The position numbers and the translations under genes were made by a program. Below the pieces are notes generated by a model. It searched no databases and was not told the DNA's origin. It saw only the letters and a program-made list of their open reading frames with translations. 64,000 bases of DNA from Bacteroidales bacterium (GTDB taxonomy: Bacteria; Bacteroidota; Bacteroidia; Bacteroidales; P3), in contig JAFXAA010000020.1 in assembly GCA_017522105.1 (NCBI GenBank), positions 1 through 64,000 of the forward strand. Direction: 5' to 3'. Shown here in pieces: positions 45,911 through 55,186 of the stretch. Position 1 is the stretch's first letter. Each line of letters starts with the position of its first letter.

Positions 45911-46792
45911 ATGCCAGACATTCAAAAAATAGTCTGTAAAGACAACTACCAGTGGCGTCACGAACGTGCCAAGTCTATCGGCGCCTCCGCCGTTGGCACC
46001 ATCCTCGGGCTCTCGCCTTTCATGTCACCGCAGCAGCTGGCAGAACGTATGCTGGCCGAACTGCAGGGTTGTTTCGACTACTCCCAGACCTTCGCCATGA
46101 TGCGCGGCCACGCCTACGAGGGCGGCGTCGCACAGCTCTTCGAGTGGTTCTCCGGCTACAAGGTCATCCAGGCCTCCAGTGCCGAATACATTGTGCGACG
46201 CTCCGACATCCCGTTCCTCCACGCCTCGCCCGACCGCATCTACTGGCTCACCGCTGATGGCCCGCAACACGGCAAACTCGCCGAGACCAACAAGGGTGTG
46301 CTCGAATGCAAGACGACACGCCGCTCCGTGAAACCAGACAGCATACCCCTTCCCTGGATTCTCCAGCTGCAGGTGCAGATGGGCATCACCGGCTACCGCT
46401 CTGGACACCTCGCCTGGGATGTCCTCTCCAAGACTGAAGGCTTCGGCTACGCTTCTTTCGCTTTCAACGAACAACTCTTCTCTGCCATAGTGGATATCTG
46501 CCGCGAGTTCTGGAACCGCAGCATCATTGGCCACATAACACCTCATGGACGGTTTTACTTGGCCGAACGCCACCCCATCCTCCTATCCGACAGTTGGAAA
46601 CAGCCCCTGCAAGTCGGCGACTGCCAAAGAACCCCTCTCCCGATGCTGCACGCTGCCCCAACCCTCTGCCCACCTCTCCCCACACACGACGATGACGACG
46701 ATACAGACGTTCAGGAAGAAGAGCGGAAAATTCCAGCCGACAATATTTCATTCTTTGAACGAATCTGGAACACAATAACCTCTAAAAAATAG
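45911..46792 (+). CDS. YqaJ-family (lambda-exonuclease-like) recombination nuclease
   Basis: 293 aa from the ATG at 45911. PD-(D/E)XK residues are visible: RGHAYEG (E70), ASPDRIYW (D108) and LECKTTR (E132, K134). SIGASAVGTILGLSPF is the family's N-terminal signature. Such nucleases resect double-stranded DNA 5' to 3' and work with a single-strand annealing protein; none was recognised nearby. A longer N-terminus is possible but overlaps the 48-aa ORF. Confidence 0.82.
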   Translation: MPDIQKIVCKDNYQWRHERAKSIGASAVGTILGLSPFMSPQQLAERMLAELQGCFDYSQTFAMMRGHAYEGGVAQLFEWFSGYKVIQASSAEYIVRRSDIPFLHASPDRIYWLTADGPQHGKLAETNKGVLECKTTRRSVKPDSIPLPWILQLQVQMGITGYRSGHLAWDVLSKTEGFGYASFAFNEQLFSAIVDICREFWNRSIIGHITPHGRFYLAERHPILLSDSWKQPLQVGDCQRTPLPMLHAAPTLCPPLPTHDDDDDTDVQEEERKIPADNISFFERIWNTITSKK

Positions 46793-46795
46793 ACT

Positions 46796-46999
46796 ATGGC
46801 TAAAAACAAGAACGAAGCGAAACCCGTCGCCAAGGTGCGCTGCTGCGACTGCTCCCGCTCTGTCCGCGACACCTCCGGCCACTCATTCAGCATCATCACC
46901 GGCGAATTCTTCATGGGCACCTGCCCCAAAGGGCACGGCGACGGCATCCCTGGCCGCGTCTTCATGGACAAAGCCCGAATATGCACAGACCACATATAA
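46796..46999 (+). CDS. Small zinc-ribbon-like phage protein
   Basis: 67 aa. Four Cys are arranged as CCDC...C...C (RCCDCSRSV, GTCPKGH, ICTDH), which suggests zinc binding. Not assigned to a function. It starts three bases after the nuclease gene. Confidence 0.55.
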   Translation: MAKNKNEAKPVAKVRCCDCSRSVRDTSGHSFSIITGEFFMGTCPKGHGDGIPGRVFMDKARICTDHI

Positions 47000-47035
47000 T
47001 GCCCTGCATCCACAAAAAAAAAGAAAAACGAAACG

Positions 47036-47905
47036 ATGCTGAAAACACTGCAAGACAAGATAACCGAAAGCGTGGCACTGATACGCAAAGCCGAGCACTT
47101 GGCTTTGGCATTACAGCCAGAGCAAGGATTCCACGTCGGATTCAGCGGCGGCAAAGACAGTCAGGTATTGTTGGCGTTGGTGAAGATGGCGGGCGTGAAA
47201 TACCGAGCCGTCTATAACGTCACAACCAACGACCCGCCCGAAAATGTCTATTTCATCCGCAAACACTACCCCGACGTTGAGTTTGAACATCAAGGCAAAA
47301 ACCTCTACCGTCTTATCGAAAATAAGGGAATACCGACCATATTCCACCGATGGTGCTGTAAGATATTCAAAGAGGGAGCAGGGGCTGGCAGCGTGGTGTT
47401 GACAGGTGTACGACGCGAGGAAAGCAAAAAACGGGCAGGGTACAAACCCGTGGATGTGAAAAGCAACCGCAAAGAACACCATGAGCGCAAAGACCCCTAT
47501 ACCATCGAAGGGATAGAGGCAGCAGGTCACCAGTGCATCAAAGGCAAAGACAAGATTATGGTCTATCCTATGCTGGAATGGACTACAACCGATGTGTGGG
47601 TGTTTATCGCCAAGGAGCATCTGCCCGTCAATCCTTGCTATGAATATGGCGGTCGTGTGGGCTGTATGTTTTGCCCCTATGCGTCGAAGGAACAGATAGG
47701 CTACTACGAAACACGTTACCCAAAATTCCACGGATTGTTTATGAAGGGATTGATTATTTATCTCTCAAAGAGAGAGGAAATAGACAAGAATTTCGACAGC
47801 GTGGAAGAATACTATGAATGGTGGAAATCGAAGAAAAGCGTAAAAGCATTTCTCCGAGAGAAAAGACGGAAAGCTGAAGAGCAAGCACAACTGAAATTAT
47901 TTTAA
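47036..47905 (+). CDS. PAPS-reductase-like (CysH/DndC-type) phage protein
   Basis: 289 aa. The PP-loop SGGKDS (37-42) binds adenylated nucleotides. HRWCCKIFKEG and GCMFCPYASKEQ supply further Cys pairs that may hold a metal or Fe-S cluster. Phage copies are common in Bacteroidota and may act in DNA or nucleotide sulfur chemistry rather than sulfate assimilation; no other sulfur gene is near. The methyltransferase gene follows by 43 bases. Confidence 0.78.
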   Translation: MLKTLQDKITESVALIRKAEHLALALQPEQGFHVGFSGGKDSQVLLALVKMAGVKYRAVYNVTTNDPPENVYFIRKHYPDVEFEHQGKNLYRLIENKGIPTIFHRWCCKIFKEGAGAGSVVLTGVRREESKKRAGYKPVDVKSNRKEHHERKDPYTIEGIEAAGHQCIKGKDKIMVYPMLEWTTTDVWVFIAKEHLPVNPCYEYGGRVGCMFCPYASKEQIGYYETRYPKFHGLFMKGLIIYLSKREEIDKNFDSVEEYYEWWKSKKSVKAFLREKRRKAEEQAQLKLF

Positions 47906-47948
47906 AACATAACCAATGCTCAACGTCATAACACTTATTATTTGAATC

Positions 47949-49541
47949 ATGAATATCAAACTATTATATATAGACCTTTTCTGCGGTGCCGGCGGCACCA
48001 CCACAGGCGTCGAACTCGCCACCCTCCACGGCGAGAAATGCGCCAAAGTCATAGCCTGCGTCAACCACGACGCCAACGCCATAGCTTCGCACCTCGCCAA
48101 CCACCCAGGCACGGTACATTTCACCGAGGACATCCGCACACTCGACCTCTCACCTTTGGCGAAGATCGCAGAGGAGGCTCGCCGGCAGTACCCTGCCGCC
48201 AAACTGGTGCTCTGGGCCAGCCTCGAATGCACTAACTTTAGCCGCGCTAAAGGCGGACAGCCGCGCGATGCCGACAGCCGGACCCTTGCCGAACATCTCT
48301 TCCGCTATATCGAGGCCCTGAAGCCCGACTACATACAGATTGAAAACGTCGAGGAGTTCATGTGCTGGGGCGCGCTCGACGAGAATGGCAAGCCTGTCTC
48401 CAGACACAAGGGCAGCTCATACCTCCAATGGGTCAACCACGTGCTGCGGTACGGATACAACTACGACTGGCGGCTGCTTAATGCCGCCGATTTCGGGGCC
48501 TACACGTCGCGCAAGCGTTTCTTCGGCCAGTTCGCACGCAGGGGTCTCTACACGGCATTCCCCACGCCTACCTTCTCCAAAGACGGCGACAACGGCGGCA
48601 TCTTTAAGACATACCACCGCTGGCGACCGGTACGCGAGGTGCTCGACCTGCAGGACGAGGGCGAGAATATCTTCCTAAAGAAGAAACCTCTCTGCGAGAA
48701 GACTCTCGACCGCATCTATGCCGGACTCGTCAAGTTTGTGGCCGGAGGCAAGGACAAATGCGATGCCTGGCTGCTGAAGTACAACTCAACCAACCAAAAA
48801 AATAATATCCACCACCCACCGTCGATAGACTTACCCTGCCCGACAGTGGCCACACAGAACAGACTCGGCGTTTTCAAATGCCAGTTCCTCTCCAAGCAGT
48901 TCAGCGGACATCCCATGTCGAAAAATCAAAGCCTTGACAAGCCTGCGGGAACGGTCACGGCTGTGGACCACCACGCCTTTGTAACAGCTTATTACGGCAA
49001 CGGATTTAACTCCGACACGGATAAACCGGCGCCCACAATCCCGACAAAGGACCGCCTGGCATTGGTGACGACAAGGTTCCTTGATAGCCAATATGGGAAT
49101 GGCAAGCCGACGAGCATAGAAACCCCTGCACCTACGGTGGTCAACAACCCCAAACAGAGCCTCGTCAGCACCCATTATCTGATGAACCCTCAGTTTGCCA
49201 GCGCAGGAGGCAGCATCGACAAACCTTGCTTCACCCTCATAGCACGCATGGATAAAATGCCGCCGTACCTTATAAGCACCGAGCAGGGCATCGGCATCAA
49301 CATCTACGACGACGACAGCCCCATGACGCGCAAAATCAAGTTGTTCATGGCCGCCTACGGCATCGTCGACATAAAAATGAGAATGCTCAAGGTGTCCGAA
49401 CTGCTGGCCATACAGGGATTCCCTGCCGACTACAAGCTGGTGGGCACCCAATCGGAGCAGAAGAAATTCATCGGCAACGCCGTGGAAGTCAACCAAAGCC
49501 GCGCCCTCTGCGAGGCGCTGGCAGAAAGGGTTGCCGTATGA
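47949..49541 (+). CDS. DNA (cytosine-5)-methyltransferase
   Basis: 530 aa. Motif I DLFCGAGGTTTG (9-20), motif IV with the catalytic Cys as SLECTNFS (C94; the usual Pro before the Cys is Glu), motif VI IENVEEF (131-137), and the C-terminal IGNAVEV. The middle part repeats a unit with KPA(P/G)T(I/V) four times (~310-430), likely the target-recognition region. It methylates cytosine in phage DNA, probably protecting it from host restriction. No restriction enzyme is adjacent. Confidence 0.85.
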   Translation: MNIKLLYIDLFCGAGGTTTGVELATLHGEKCAKVIACVNHDANAIASHLANHPGTVHFTEDIRTLDLSPLAKIAEEARRQYPAAKLVLWASLECTNFSRAKGGQPRDADSRTLAEHLFRYIEALKPDYIQIENVEEFMCWGALDENGKPVSRHKGSSYLQWVNHVLRYGYNYDWRLLNAADFGAYTSRKRFFGQFARRGLYTAFPTPTFSKDGDNGGIFKTYHRWRPVREVLDLQDEGENIFLKKKPLCEKTLDRIYAGLVKFVAGGKDKCDAWLLKYNSTNQKNNIHHPPSIDLPCPTVATQNRLGVFKCQFLSKQFSGHPMSKNQSLDKPAGTVTAVDHHAFVTAYYGNGFNSDTDKPAPTIPTKDRLALVTTRFLDSQYGNGKPTSIETPAPTVVNNPKQSLVSTHYLMNPQFASAGGSIDKPCFTLIARMDKMPPYLISTEQGIGINIYDDDSPMTRKIKLFMAAYGIVDIKMRMLKVSELLAIQGFPADYKLVGTQSEQKKFIGNAVEVNQSRALCEALAERVAV

Positions 49542-50545
49542 ACAACGGCTGGATAAAACTATTCCGCAGCTTGCTCGAATGGGAGTGGTGGCACGAGCGC
49601 GACACACGCGACCTCTTCATATACTGCCTCATCGCAGCCAACCATGACGAGCAGCACCAATGTGGCATGACTATTCCCCGAGGCTCTTTCATTACTTCGC
49701 GCAAGAGACTATCCAACGAGGTAGACATCACCGAACAATCCGTCCGCACCTCACTCGCCCGCCTCACACGCACCCAGGAGCTCACAGTCCAATCAACCAA
49801 CCTGTACACCATCATAACCGTCTGCAACTACGATAAATACCAAGCCAAAGACACCGACGGGCAACCAGCGGGCAACCAAGAGAATAACCAACCATTCAAC
49901 CAGCGAACAACCAACGAACAACCAACTATAGAAGAAAATTCAACCATTGAAGTAACCAAGCAGCCAAACGGCACAACCGACTACAATACCGACATTTACC
50001 AAGAGCCGCAAACCGACCGACAACCAACCATTCAACCAACGCCCAAACAGCCACTCGCCGACCACTCGCCAAAAATCAACCAACCAACTAACCAAGAAAT
50101 CAACCACAAACAAGAAGATATAAAGAATATATTAAGAAGGGAAGAAGAAAATAATAATAATATTATCTCACTCACCCGCGCGCGCGAGGAGGCCCTGGCT
50201 CGTGGTGGTGTGGTGGGAGAGGTCGAAAAACTCGCCCAGGAAGTCCGAAAGGAAATCCAGAACAACGGTTCAATCGTCGAAAGCTCACTCCGCCTCTACG
50301 GCCTCACACCGCAGCAGCTTGAAGAATACCTCGGCTGGTTCGTCGACAAGCTCACCATCGACGGAACTCAGTACAAATCGCGCTCCGACTTCCGCATGCA
50401 CTTCAACAACTGGTTGAGAAAACAAATACAAGAAAAAATAAACCAACAACATAGCAGTAATGGAAACCACACTCGCAACCATCAACCCCTGTATTCCGAC
50501 GAGTTTTTGGCAGGGATTGCCGCCGATATTGCAAGCGGCCGTTAA
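49538..50545 (+). CDS. Phage replication initiator / DnaD-like protein
   Basis: 335 aa. The N-terminal ~100 residues form a winged helix (GWIKLFRSLLEWEWWHERDTRDLF, then SRKRLSNEVDITEQSV) found in Bacteroidota phage replication proteins. A long Gln/Asn/Thr-rich linker (~105-200) is followed by a helical C-terminal domain ending with a basic helix (HFNNWLRKQIQEKINQ). It should bind the origin and recruit the helicase. The final 86 bases overlap the next gene in another frame. Confidence 0.7.
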   Translation: MNNGWIKLFRSLLEWEWWHERDTRDLFIYCLIAANHDEQHQCGMTIPRGSFITSRKRLSNEVDITEQSVRTSLARLTRTQELTVQSTNLYTIITVCNYDKYQAKDTDGQPAGNQENNQPFNQRTTNEQPTIEENSTIEVTKQPNGTTDYNTDIYQEPQTDRQPTIQPTPKQPLADHSPKINQPTNQEINHKQEDIKNILRREEENNNNIISLTRAREEALARGGVVGEVEKLAQEVRKEIQNNGSIVESSLRLYGLTPQQLEEYLGWFVDKLTIDGTQYKSRSDFRMHFNNWLRKQIQEKINQQHSSNGNHTRNHQPLYSDEFLAGIAADIASGR

Positions 50546-51296
50546 GACCTCCGGCAGCGTCCGCGACATCGCCGAGGTCGTCGGCATGATAACAGAACCC
50601 AAAATTGCCAAGCTGCAGGAGAAAGGTGGCAACCGCAGCACCTTCGGCATCATCAAGGCCTTCCTCGTCGCCATGAACAACAACCTGCACATCGACAACT
50701 CTCTCACCCCGGCCAACATCGAAAACATTGCCCGTATGCTGACCTCCGACAGCGAGCTGCGGTGGTGGCTCACCCTCGCCGATATCGACCTCCTCTGCCG
50801 GCAGATCGTCCAGGGACGCTTCGGCAAGTTCTATGGCCACTTCTCCGAACAGGAGTTCAACGACTGCCTCCGCCGCTACTGCAACGAACGCACTGAGCTG
50901 CACCGACTCAACAACGACAAGAGCGTAGATGTAGGTGACCCTGATGTATTGAAAGAGATGGGCTACAAGGTCGACGAGCATGGCAACATCAATATGCTCG
51001 AAGAGGTCGGCTACAAGGTCGACAAGCATGGCAACATCATCGTGCCGGATGAGCGAAAGGGAGTCACAAAAAAAAAGCCCTTACGCTACCTCTACGACTC
51101 CAAAGGCAACATCACCGGCGAGAACCCAGCCTATTGGGCCGCCGTCAAGCAGGACGACGGGAAGACCCCGGAAGAGCTGGAGCAAATCAATCTGTTCAAC
51201 CGCCGCCTCCAGCGCGCTCACGAAATGCAGAACGAGAATAAAGAACTATCGTTCGTCAACGCCTTCGCCAAGGCAGAAATAGAAATCAAACAATAA
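50460..51296 (+). CDS. Conserved phage replication-region protein
   Basis: 278 aa. The N-terminal ~150 residues are helical. An internal repeat (EMGYKVDEHGNI, then EVGYKVDKHGNI) lies at ~180-205. Not assigned to a known enzyme. Its position after the initiator suggests a helicase loader, but no Walker motif is seen. It begins 86 bases inside the upstream gene. Confidence 0.55.
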   Translation: METTLATINPCIPTSFWQGLPPILQAAVKTSGSVRDIAEVVGMITEPKIAKLQEKGGNRSTFGIIKAFLVAMNNNLHIDNSLTPANIENIARMLTSDSELRWWLTLADIDLLCRQIVQGRFGKFYGHFSEQEFNDCLRRYCNERTELHRLNNDKSVDVGDPDVLKEMGYKVDEHGNINMLEEVGYKVDKHGNIIVPDERKGVTKKKPLRYLYDSKGNITGENPAYWAAVKQDDGKTPEELEQINLFNRRLQRAHEMQNENKELSFVNAFAKAEIEIKQ

Positions 51297-51307
51297 CACA
51301 TCACATC

Positions 51308-51595
51308 ATGCAGACAATCACAGGAACATTCGTCAAGGCCCTCCCCGTCACTCAGGGCGACAACCAGCGCGGACACTGGTACCGTGGCGGCCTCATCATC
51401 AAGTTCGGCGAGGAAATCACACGCCACGCCGCCTTCACAACCTTCGACACAGCCACCCTCCGACAGCTGGAACTCCTCGCACCGGGCATCACCGTCTCCG
51501 TCAGCTACCAGCCCGAGAGCCGCGAGCACGAAGGCCGCTGGTACACCGAACTCCGCTGCTTCAGCGTCATACCGATCAACAACAACCAGCAATAA
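51308..51595 (+). CDS. DUF3127-like OB-fold (single-strand-binding-like) protein
   Basis: 95 aa. The OB-like pattern is ITGTFVKALPVTQGDNQRG, ITVSVSYQPESREHEGRWYTELRCFSV. DUF3127 proteins of Bacteroidota resemble SSB. It likely binds single-stranded DNA or RNA near the replication complex. Confidence 0.65.
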   Translation: MQTITGTFVKALPVTQGDNQRGHWYRGGLIIKFGEEITRHAAFTTFDTATLRQLELLAPGITVSVSYQPESREHEGRWYTELRCFSVIPINNNQQ

Positions 51596-51608
51596 AAACA
51601 CCGCAGCT

Positions 51609-51797
51609 ATGCCCTACTACTCTCAATACGTCCTCGTCAACGAGGACACCGGCATTGTCCGCTGGCACGAAAGCCACGACAACGCCATCAAAGAACGCGA
51701 AACCCTCGGCGGCGTGGTCTACAACACCTCATCCTGCGACCCCGCCCTGCTCGAAAAAACCCTCACCGCAGCACGCCACCGCATGGGCGTGGAATAA
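51609..51797 (+). CDS. Hypothetical phage protein
   Basis: 62 aa from the ATG at 51609; YSQYVLVNEDTGIVRWHES and ARHRMGVE are its ends. Not recognised. Confidence 0.45.
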   Translation: MPYYSQYVLVNEDTGIVRWHESHDNAIKERETLGGVVYNTSSCDPALLEKTLTAARHRMGVE

Positions 51798-51811
51798 AAA
51801 ACAAAATCAAT

Positions 51812-52141
51812 ATGACATACAAAACATTACGCATCATGCTGTTGGGCAACATCGCCCTGCTGGCCTTGGGCACTGTCGTTGCCCTGACTAACGGCCACAC
51901 CCTCACCGCAGCCTGCAACCTTATATGGGTACTATGCTGCTTGTCAACCTATGCCGCCTGCCGCAAGAGTGAAGAGCTGGAAAAGGAAAACCAAAAGCTT
52001 GCCAATTTTATCGGCAAAATACTCAAGCACACCGAAAACGGCGGAATGGCAGCCGTAAAACTGGATGCTGACGGCACCCTGCACATCTATCCTGCCATAG
52101 GCTTGGAAAAATCGGAAGGAGGCACTGTATGCAACGAATAG
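51812..52141 (+). CDS. Hypothetical phage membrane protein
   Basis: 109 aa with two hydrophobic helices (~6-25 and 30-50) and a charged, helical C-terminal half. Not recognised. The last 13 bases overlap the next gene. Confidence 0.5.
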   Translation: MTYKTLRIMLLGNIALLALGTVVALTNGHTLTAACNLIWVLCCLSTYAACRKSEELEKENQKLANFIGKILKHTENGGMAAVKLDADGTLHIYPAIGLEKSEGGTVCNE

Positions 52142-52746
52142 GATTTAACGACACCTACAGACTCACCGCCGCCGTCCTTGCCAGAAGAAAGACCAAGACC
52201 CGGCGCCTTGAGAAGTGCCTCGATAAACTTTACGAAGCAGAGGAACGTCTTGGCGAGCCACTGGTTATAAGCGAACAGCAAGTAGTCAACGAATATCTGG
52301 TGCTTACAAAAACCAATGCTCACATTCTTTATCTCAAACCTCGCTATAAACTTGGTGAAGTGGTGGCTGTGGCACAGTCGTATAAGTCAATCTTTGAGGA
52401 GTCGTTAAATTACGCATTACCACGTTACCATTGGCTCGACGACCATATTGACGAAAAGGGTTTTGAAAACAAAATGTTTGTCAAGGCAAGCGAAATGCCC
52501 CACCAAATCGAGATTACCGGCATCCGAGTCGAACGCCTCCAGGACATCACCGACAAGGACTGCATCGCCGAGGGTATCATCAACGGCATGGCCATATCAA
52601 TGTACACGTTCCCAAATGCTGGTCTGCAATGGGGAAACCCTCGTGCCGCCTTCGCCGCACTCATCGACAAGCCCGGCGTCGGCGGCAAGGGAACCTGGGA
52701 GCGCAACCCCTGGTGCGTGGCATATACATTCAAACTCATCAATTAA
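52129..52746 (+). CDS. ASCH/PUA-like phage protein
   Basis: 205 aa. The C-terminal region (KPRYKLGEVVAVAQSYK, ITGIRVERLQDITDKDCIAEGI, GKGTWERNPWCVAYTFKL) follows the ASCH-domain pattern of phage proteins that may bind RNA or modified nucleotides. The N-terminal part carries RRKTKTRR. The precise role is unknown. Confidence 0.65.
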   Translation: MQRIGFNDTYRLTAAVLARRKTKTRRLEKCLDKLYEAEERLGEPLVISEQQVVNEYLVLTKTNAHILYLKPRYKLGEVVAVAQSYKSIFEESLNYALPRYHWLDDHIDEKGFENKMFVKASEMPHQIEITGIRVERLQDITDKDCIAEGIINGMAISMYTFPNAGLQWGNPRAAFAALIDKPGVGGKGTWERNPWCVAYTFKLIN

Positions 52747-52750
52747 CAAT

Positions 52751-53011
52751 ATGGAAATAAACCAGAAATTTAAATTTCTTGAAGGCACCTTCGACACGTT
52801 GACCGACAAAATGCTGTGCATCGCCAGCGACAATCACGGCACCGTTGAGTTATGTCTGAAAGAAGAAGGATGCGGATGGAATATCCCCATCGGCGAAATC
52901 AAACTCTACGATAGCAACCTGTACGTGGACTTCAAGGCCACCATGGACGATGCCAAGAAACTCGGCGACGAAATTAGCCGCCGCTGGAATGAATGTGCAA
53001 ACAAAAAATAG
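52751..53011 (+). CDS. Hypothetical phage protein
   Basis: 86 aa from the ATG at 52751. A small alpha/beta protein with two Cys pairs (LCLKEEGCGW). Not recognised. Confidence 0.45.
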   Translation: MEINQKFKFLEGTFDTLTDKMLCIASDNHGTVELCLKEEGCGWNIPIGEIKLYDSNLYVDFKATMDDAKKLGDEISRRWNECANKK

Positions 53012-53023
53012 AAAAATAGAAAT

Positions 53024-53272
53024 ATGAGACCGAAAAAGATAGACTGGCAATCGCCCGCTGTGGTGAACTTGCTCAAAAACGACAGCATACCACTCAAGCA
53101 GAAGGCTGAACAACTTGGTGTCAGTTATTATTACGTCGTCAGAAAGAGACGCGCTTTAGGCCTTCCTCTCTTCTGTTACGGCGGCTACGGCCACAAATCC
53201 ACCAATCAGGAGCGGAAGGCGCGATACAACGCGAAAATCAAAAACAACAAATACAAACCCCTATCACTATGA
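53024..53272 (+). CDS. Small HTH-like phage protein
   Basis: 82 aa, very basic. KIDWQSPAVVNLLKNDSIPLK and AEQLGVSYYYVVRKRRALGL form a likely HTH as in homeodomain-like phage regulators. The final four bases overlap the next gene. Confidence 0.55.
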   Translation: MRPKKIDWQSPAVVNLLKNDSIPLKQKAEQLGVSYYYVVRKRRALGLPLFCYGGYGHKSTNQERKARYNAKIKNNKYKPLSL

Positions 53273-54066
53273 GCAAGACATCAATAGCCTGGACTAACCG
53301 CACATGGAATCCCGTCACCGGCTGCACCAAGTATTCCGCTGGCTGCGCCCACTGCTACGCCGAGACAATGGCAAAGCGCCTGCAAGGTATGGGCCAAAAA
53401 CGCTACGCAAACGGCTTCGACCCCACCCTCCACCCGGAGGCACTCAACGAGCCGAAGAAAGTCAAAGAGCCAAGTATGTTCTTCGTCTGCTCGATGGGCG
53501 ACCTGTTTCACAAAGATGTACCCTTTGAGTTTATCGACAGAGTGATGGATATTATAGAGATGTGTCCGCAACACACATTCCAAATCCTCACCAAAAGACC
53601 CGAAAGGATGTACCAGTATTTCTGCGAGCGCACAAGGCCCTGCCATAGACCTTTCGACCTTCCGAAAAACATCTGGATTGGGACAACGGTTGAGAATGCA
53701 GAAGCGACCAAAAGGCTGTTCACCTTCACAAGCATCCTTCTTCCTCATACAACCAATGTCCGTTTCCTTTCATGCGAACCATTGCTTGGAGATTTGGGAG
53801 AACTCGACCTTAGAGACATCGACTGGGTGATTGTCGGTGGCGAGTCTGGGAATCAGGCGCGCCCGATGCAGAAAGAGTGGGTGCTGGACATCAAACGCCA
53901 GTGCGAAGAGCAAGACGTGCCATTCTTCTTCAAGCAGTGGGGGACCTATGGCGAGGACGGCGTCAAGCGCAACAAGAAAGCCAACGGCTGCCTGCTCGAC
54001 GGCAAGGTATGCCAGGAGTGGCCGAAAGGCTACCCAAAAGTTGGAAAGGAGGTGACTAATGAATAA
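53269..54066 (+). CDS. Phage Gp37/Gp68-family (DUF5131) protein, radical-SAM-like
   Basis: 265 aa. C19, C26 and C29 (GCTKYSAGCAHCYA) form the three-Cys signature of this family; SMGDLFHKDV, ILTKRPERM, IGTTVENAEATKRL and VIVGGESGNQARPM are its other conserved blocks. The fold resembles radical SAM enzymes, and copies are frequent in phages. Reaction unknown; DNA modification is possible. Confidence 0.8.
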   Translation: MSKTSIAWTNRTWNPVTGCTKYSAGCAHCYAETMAKRLQGMGQKRYANGFDPTLHPEALNEPKKVKEPSMFFVCSMGDLFHKDVPFEFIDRVMDIIEMCPQHTFQILTKRPERMYQYFCERTRPCHRPFDLPKNIWIGTTVENAEATKRLFTFTSILLPHTTNVRFLSCEPLLGDLGELDLRDIDWVIVGGESGNQARPMQKEWVLDIKRQCEEQDVPFFFKQWGTYGEDGVKRNKKANGCLLDGKVCQEWPKGYPKVGKEVTNE

Positions 54067-54283
54067 CCCGAATGTGATTTACATTGGTAAGACAATATAT
54101 AGCGAAGAAAAAATTAATGACGATAGTCCTGCCTATTTCAGCGAGGAGCACATCCGCAAAACAGTATTTGCACACTTGCTGGAGTTAAACGAATTTGCAC
54201 AATCAAGTTATGGAATTAATATCGCAGCAGGAACTATTACGGAAAATATTATGAAAAAACTGAAAGGAGGCAACAATGCGTGA
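54059..54283 (+). CDS. Hypothetical phage protein
   Basis: 74 aa, AT-rich. FSEEHIRKTVFAHLLELNEF suggests helices. Not recognised. Overlaps both neighbours by eight bases. Confidence 0.45.
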   Translation: MNNPNVIYIGKTIYSEEKINDDSPAYFSEEHIRKTVFAHLLELNEFAQSSYGINIAAGTITENIMKKLKGGNNA

Positions 54284-54674
54284 GATACTATTTCGCGGAA
54301 AGCGAGTTGATAACAAAGAATGGGTGTATGGTGATCTGATACATACCAGAGGAGGATATCCACTAATATGCGCCAGACACGATTTCGGGAGCGCTGTCGA
54401 TGGTGTCGAGGTTGATTATAACACCTTATGTCAGTACACGGGCATGATTGACAAGAACGGCAATAAGATTTTCGAAGGAGATATCCTGGCTGTTGAAAAA
54501 ATCAATGGAAACATCAAAAAGCGTGTTAGATATGATGTAGAATTGGGAATGTGGAAGGCGGATAGAACCGAAGGTAGTACGCAAGATTTTGAACTATATG
54601 TGTATGCTGATTTAGGGTGTGTCATCGGCAACATCCACGACAACCCCGAACTGCTGAAAGGAGGCAAAGAATGA
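54276..54674 (+). CDS. YopX-family phage protein
   Basis: 132 aa. MREILFRGKRVDNKEWVYGDL and CQYTGMIDKNGNKIFEGDIL are the YopX signature. YopX proteins are frequent in phages of Gram-positive and Bacteroidota hosts; their role is not known. Confidence 0.85.
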   Translation: MREILFRGKRVDNKEWVYGDLIHTRGGYPLICARHDFGSAVDGVEVDYNTLCQYTGMIDKNGNKIFEGDILAVEKINGNIKKRVRYDVELGMWKADRTEGSTQDFELYVYADLGCVIGNIHDNPELLKGGKE

Positions 54675-54802
54675 GAGATTTCGCAGCAAGCGTTTTTCTA
54701 ATATCAATGAGCGTTTTCTATGGTGTGTTGAGTGTTATCGCTGTCATAACATTCGTAAAATACTTAAAGGAGAAAGACGATGAGCAAGAGAAAGATGGTT
54801 AA
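54671..54802 (+). CDS. Small phage membrane protein (43 aa)
   Basis: 43 aa from the ATG at 54671, overlapping the YopX stop. A single hydrophobic helix (ASVFLISMSVFYGVLSVIAVITFV) is followed by a charged tail. It may be a small holin-like or anchor protein. Confidence 0.5.
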   Translation: MRDFAASVFLISMSVFYGVLSVIAVITFVKYLKEKDDEQEKDG

Positions 54803-54968
54803 AGCCTCCGACTGCCAATGTTGTGTCTGCGGACAGCCAGCCGTGGCCTTCTGGCCTGTCATAGACCCCGACATCCCGGCCAATCCCTACTGCCGACCAT
54901 GCCTTGACAAAGCAAAAGAAGAGCTTGTGCGGCACATAATCATGGAAAAACCACAAAAAAACAGATAG
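54780..54968 (+). CDS. Small zinc-ribbon phage protein
   Basis: 62 aa with CQCCVCGQPA and YCRPCLDK as zinc-binding knuckles. Not assigned to a function. Confidence 0.55.
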   Translation: MSKRKMVKASDCQCCVCGQPAVAFWPVIDPDIPANPYCRPCLDKAKEELVRHIIMEKPQKNR

Positions 54969-54971
54969 ACC

Positions 54972-55184
54972 ATGCAAACATTATTGACAAACACCTGGTA
55001 CAGCGCCGACATCAGCAAGCCTTGGCTTGGCCGACTGGTGCTCTGCCTCTTCTCCGACGGCCACCACGCCGTCGCCGCGTGGAACGGCGCCTACTGGGTC
55101 AGCCAGCAGGGCATACGCATCGACCGCGTCAACACCGTCACCCACTTCTACATCTTCGAGCGTCTGACCGATAACAGCTACTGA
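54972..55184 (+). CDS. Hypothetical phage protein
   Basis: 70 aa; beta-rich, with WNGAYWVSQQGIRIDRVNTV. Not recognised. Confidence 0.45.
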   Translation: MQTLLTNTWYSADISKPWLGRLVLCLFSDGHHAVAAWNGAYWVSQQGIRIDRVNTVTHFYIFERLTDNSY

Positions 55185-55186
55185 CC

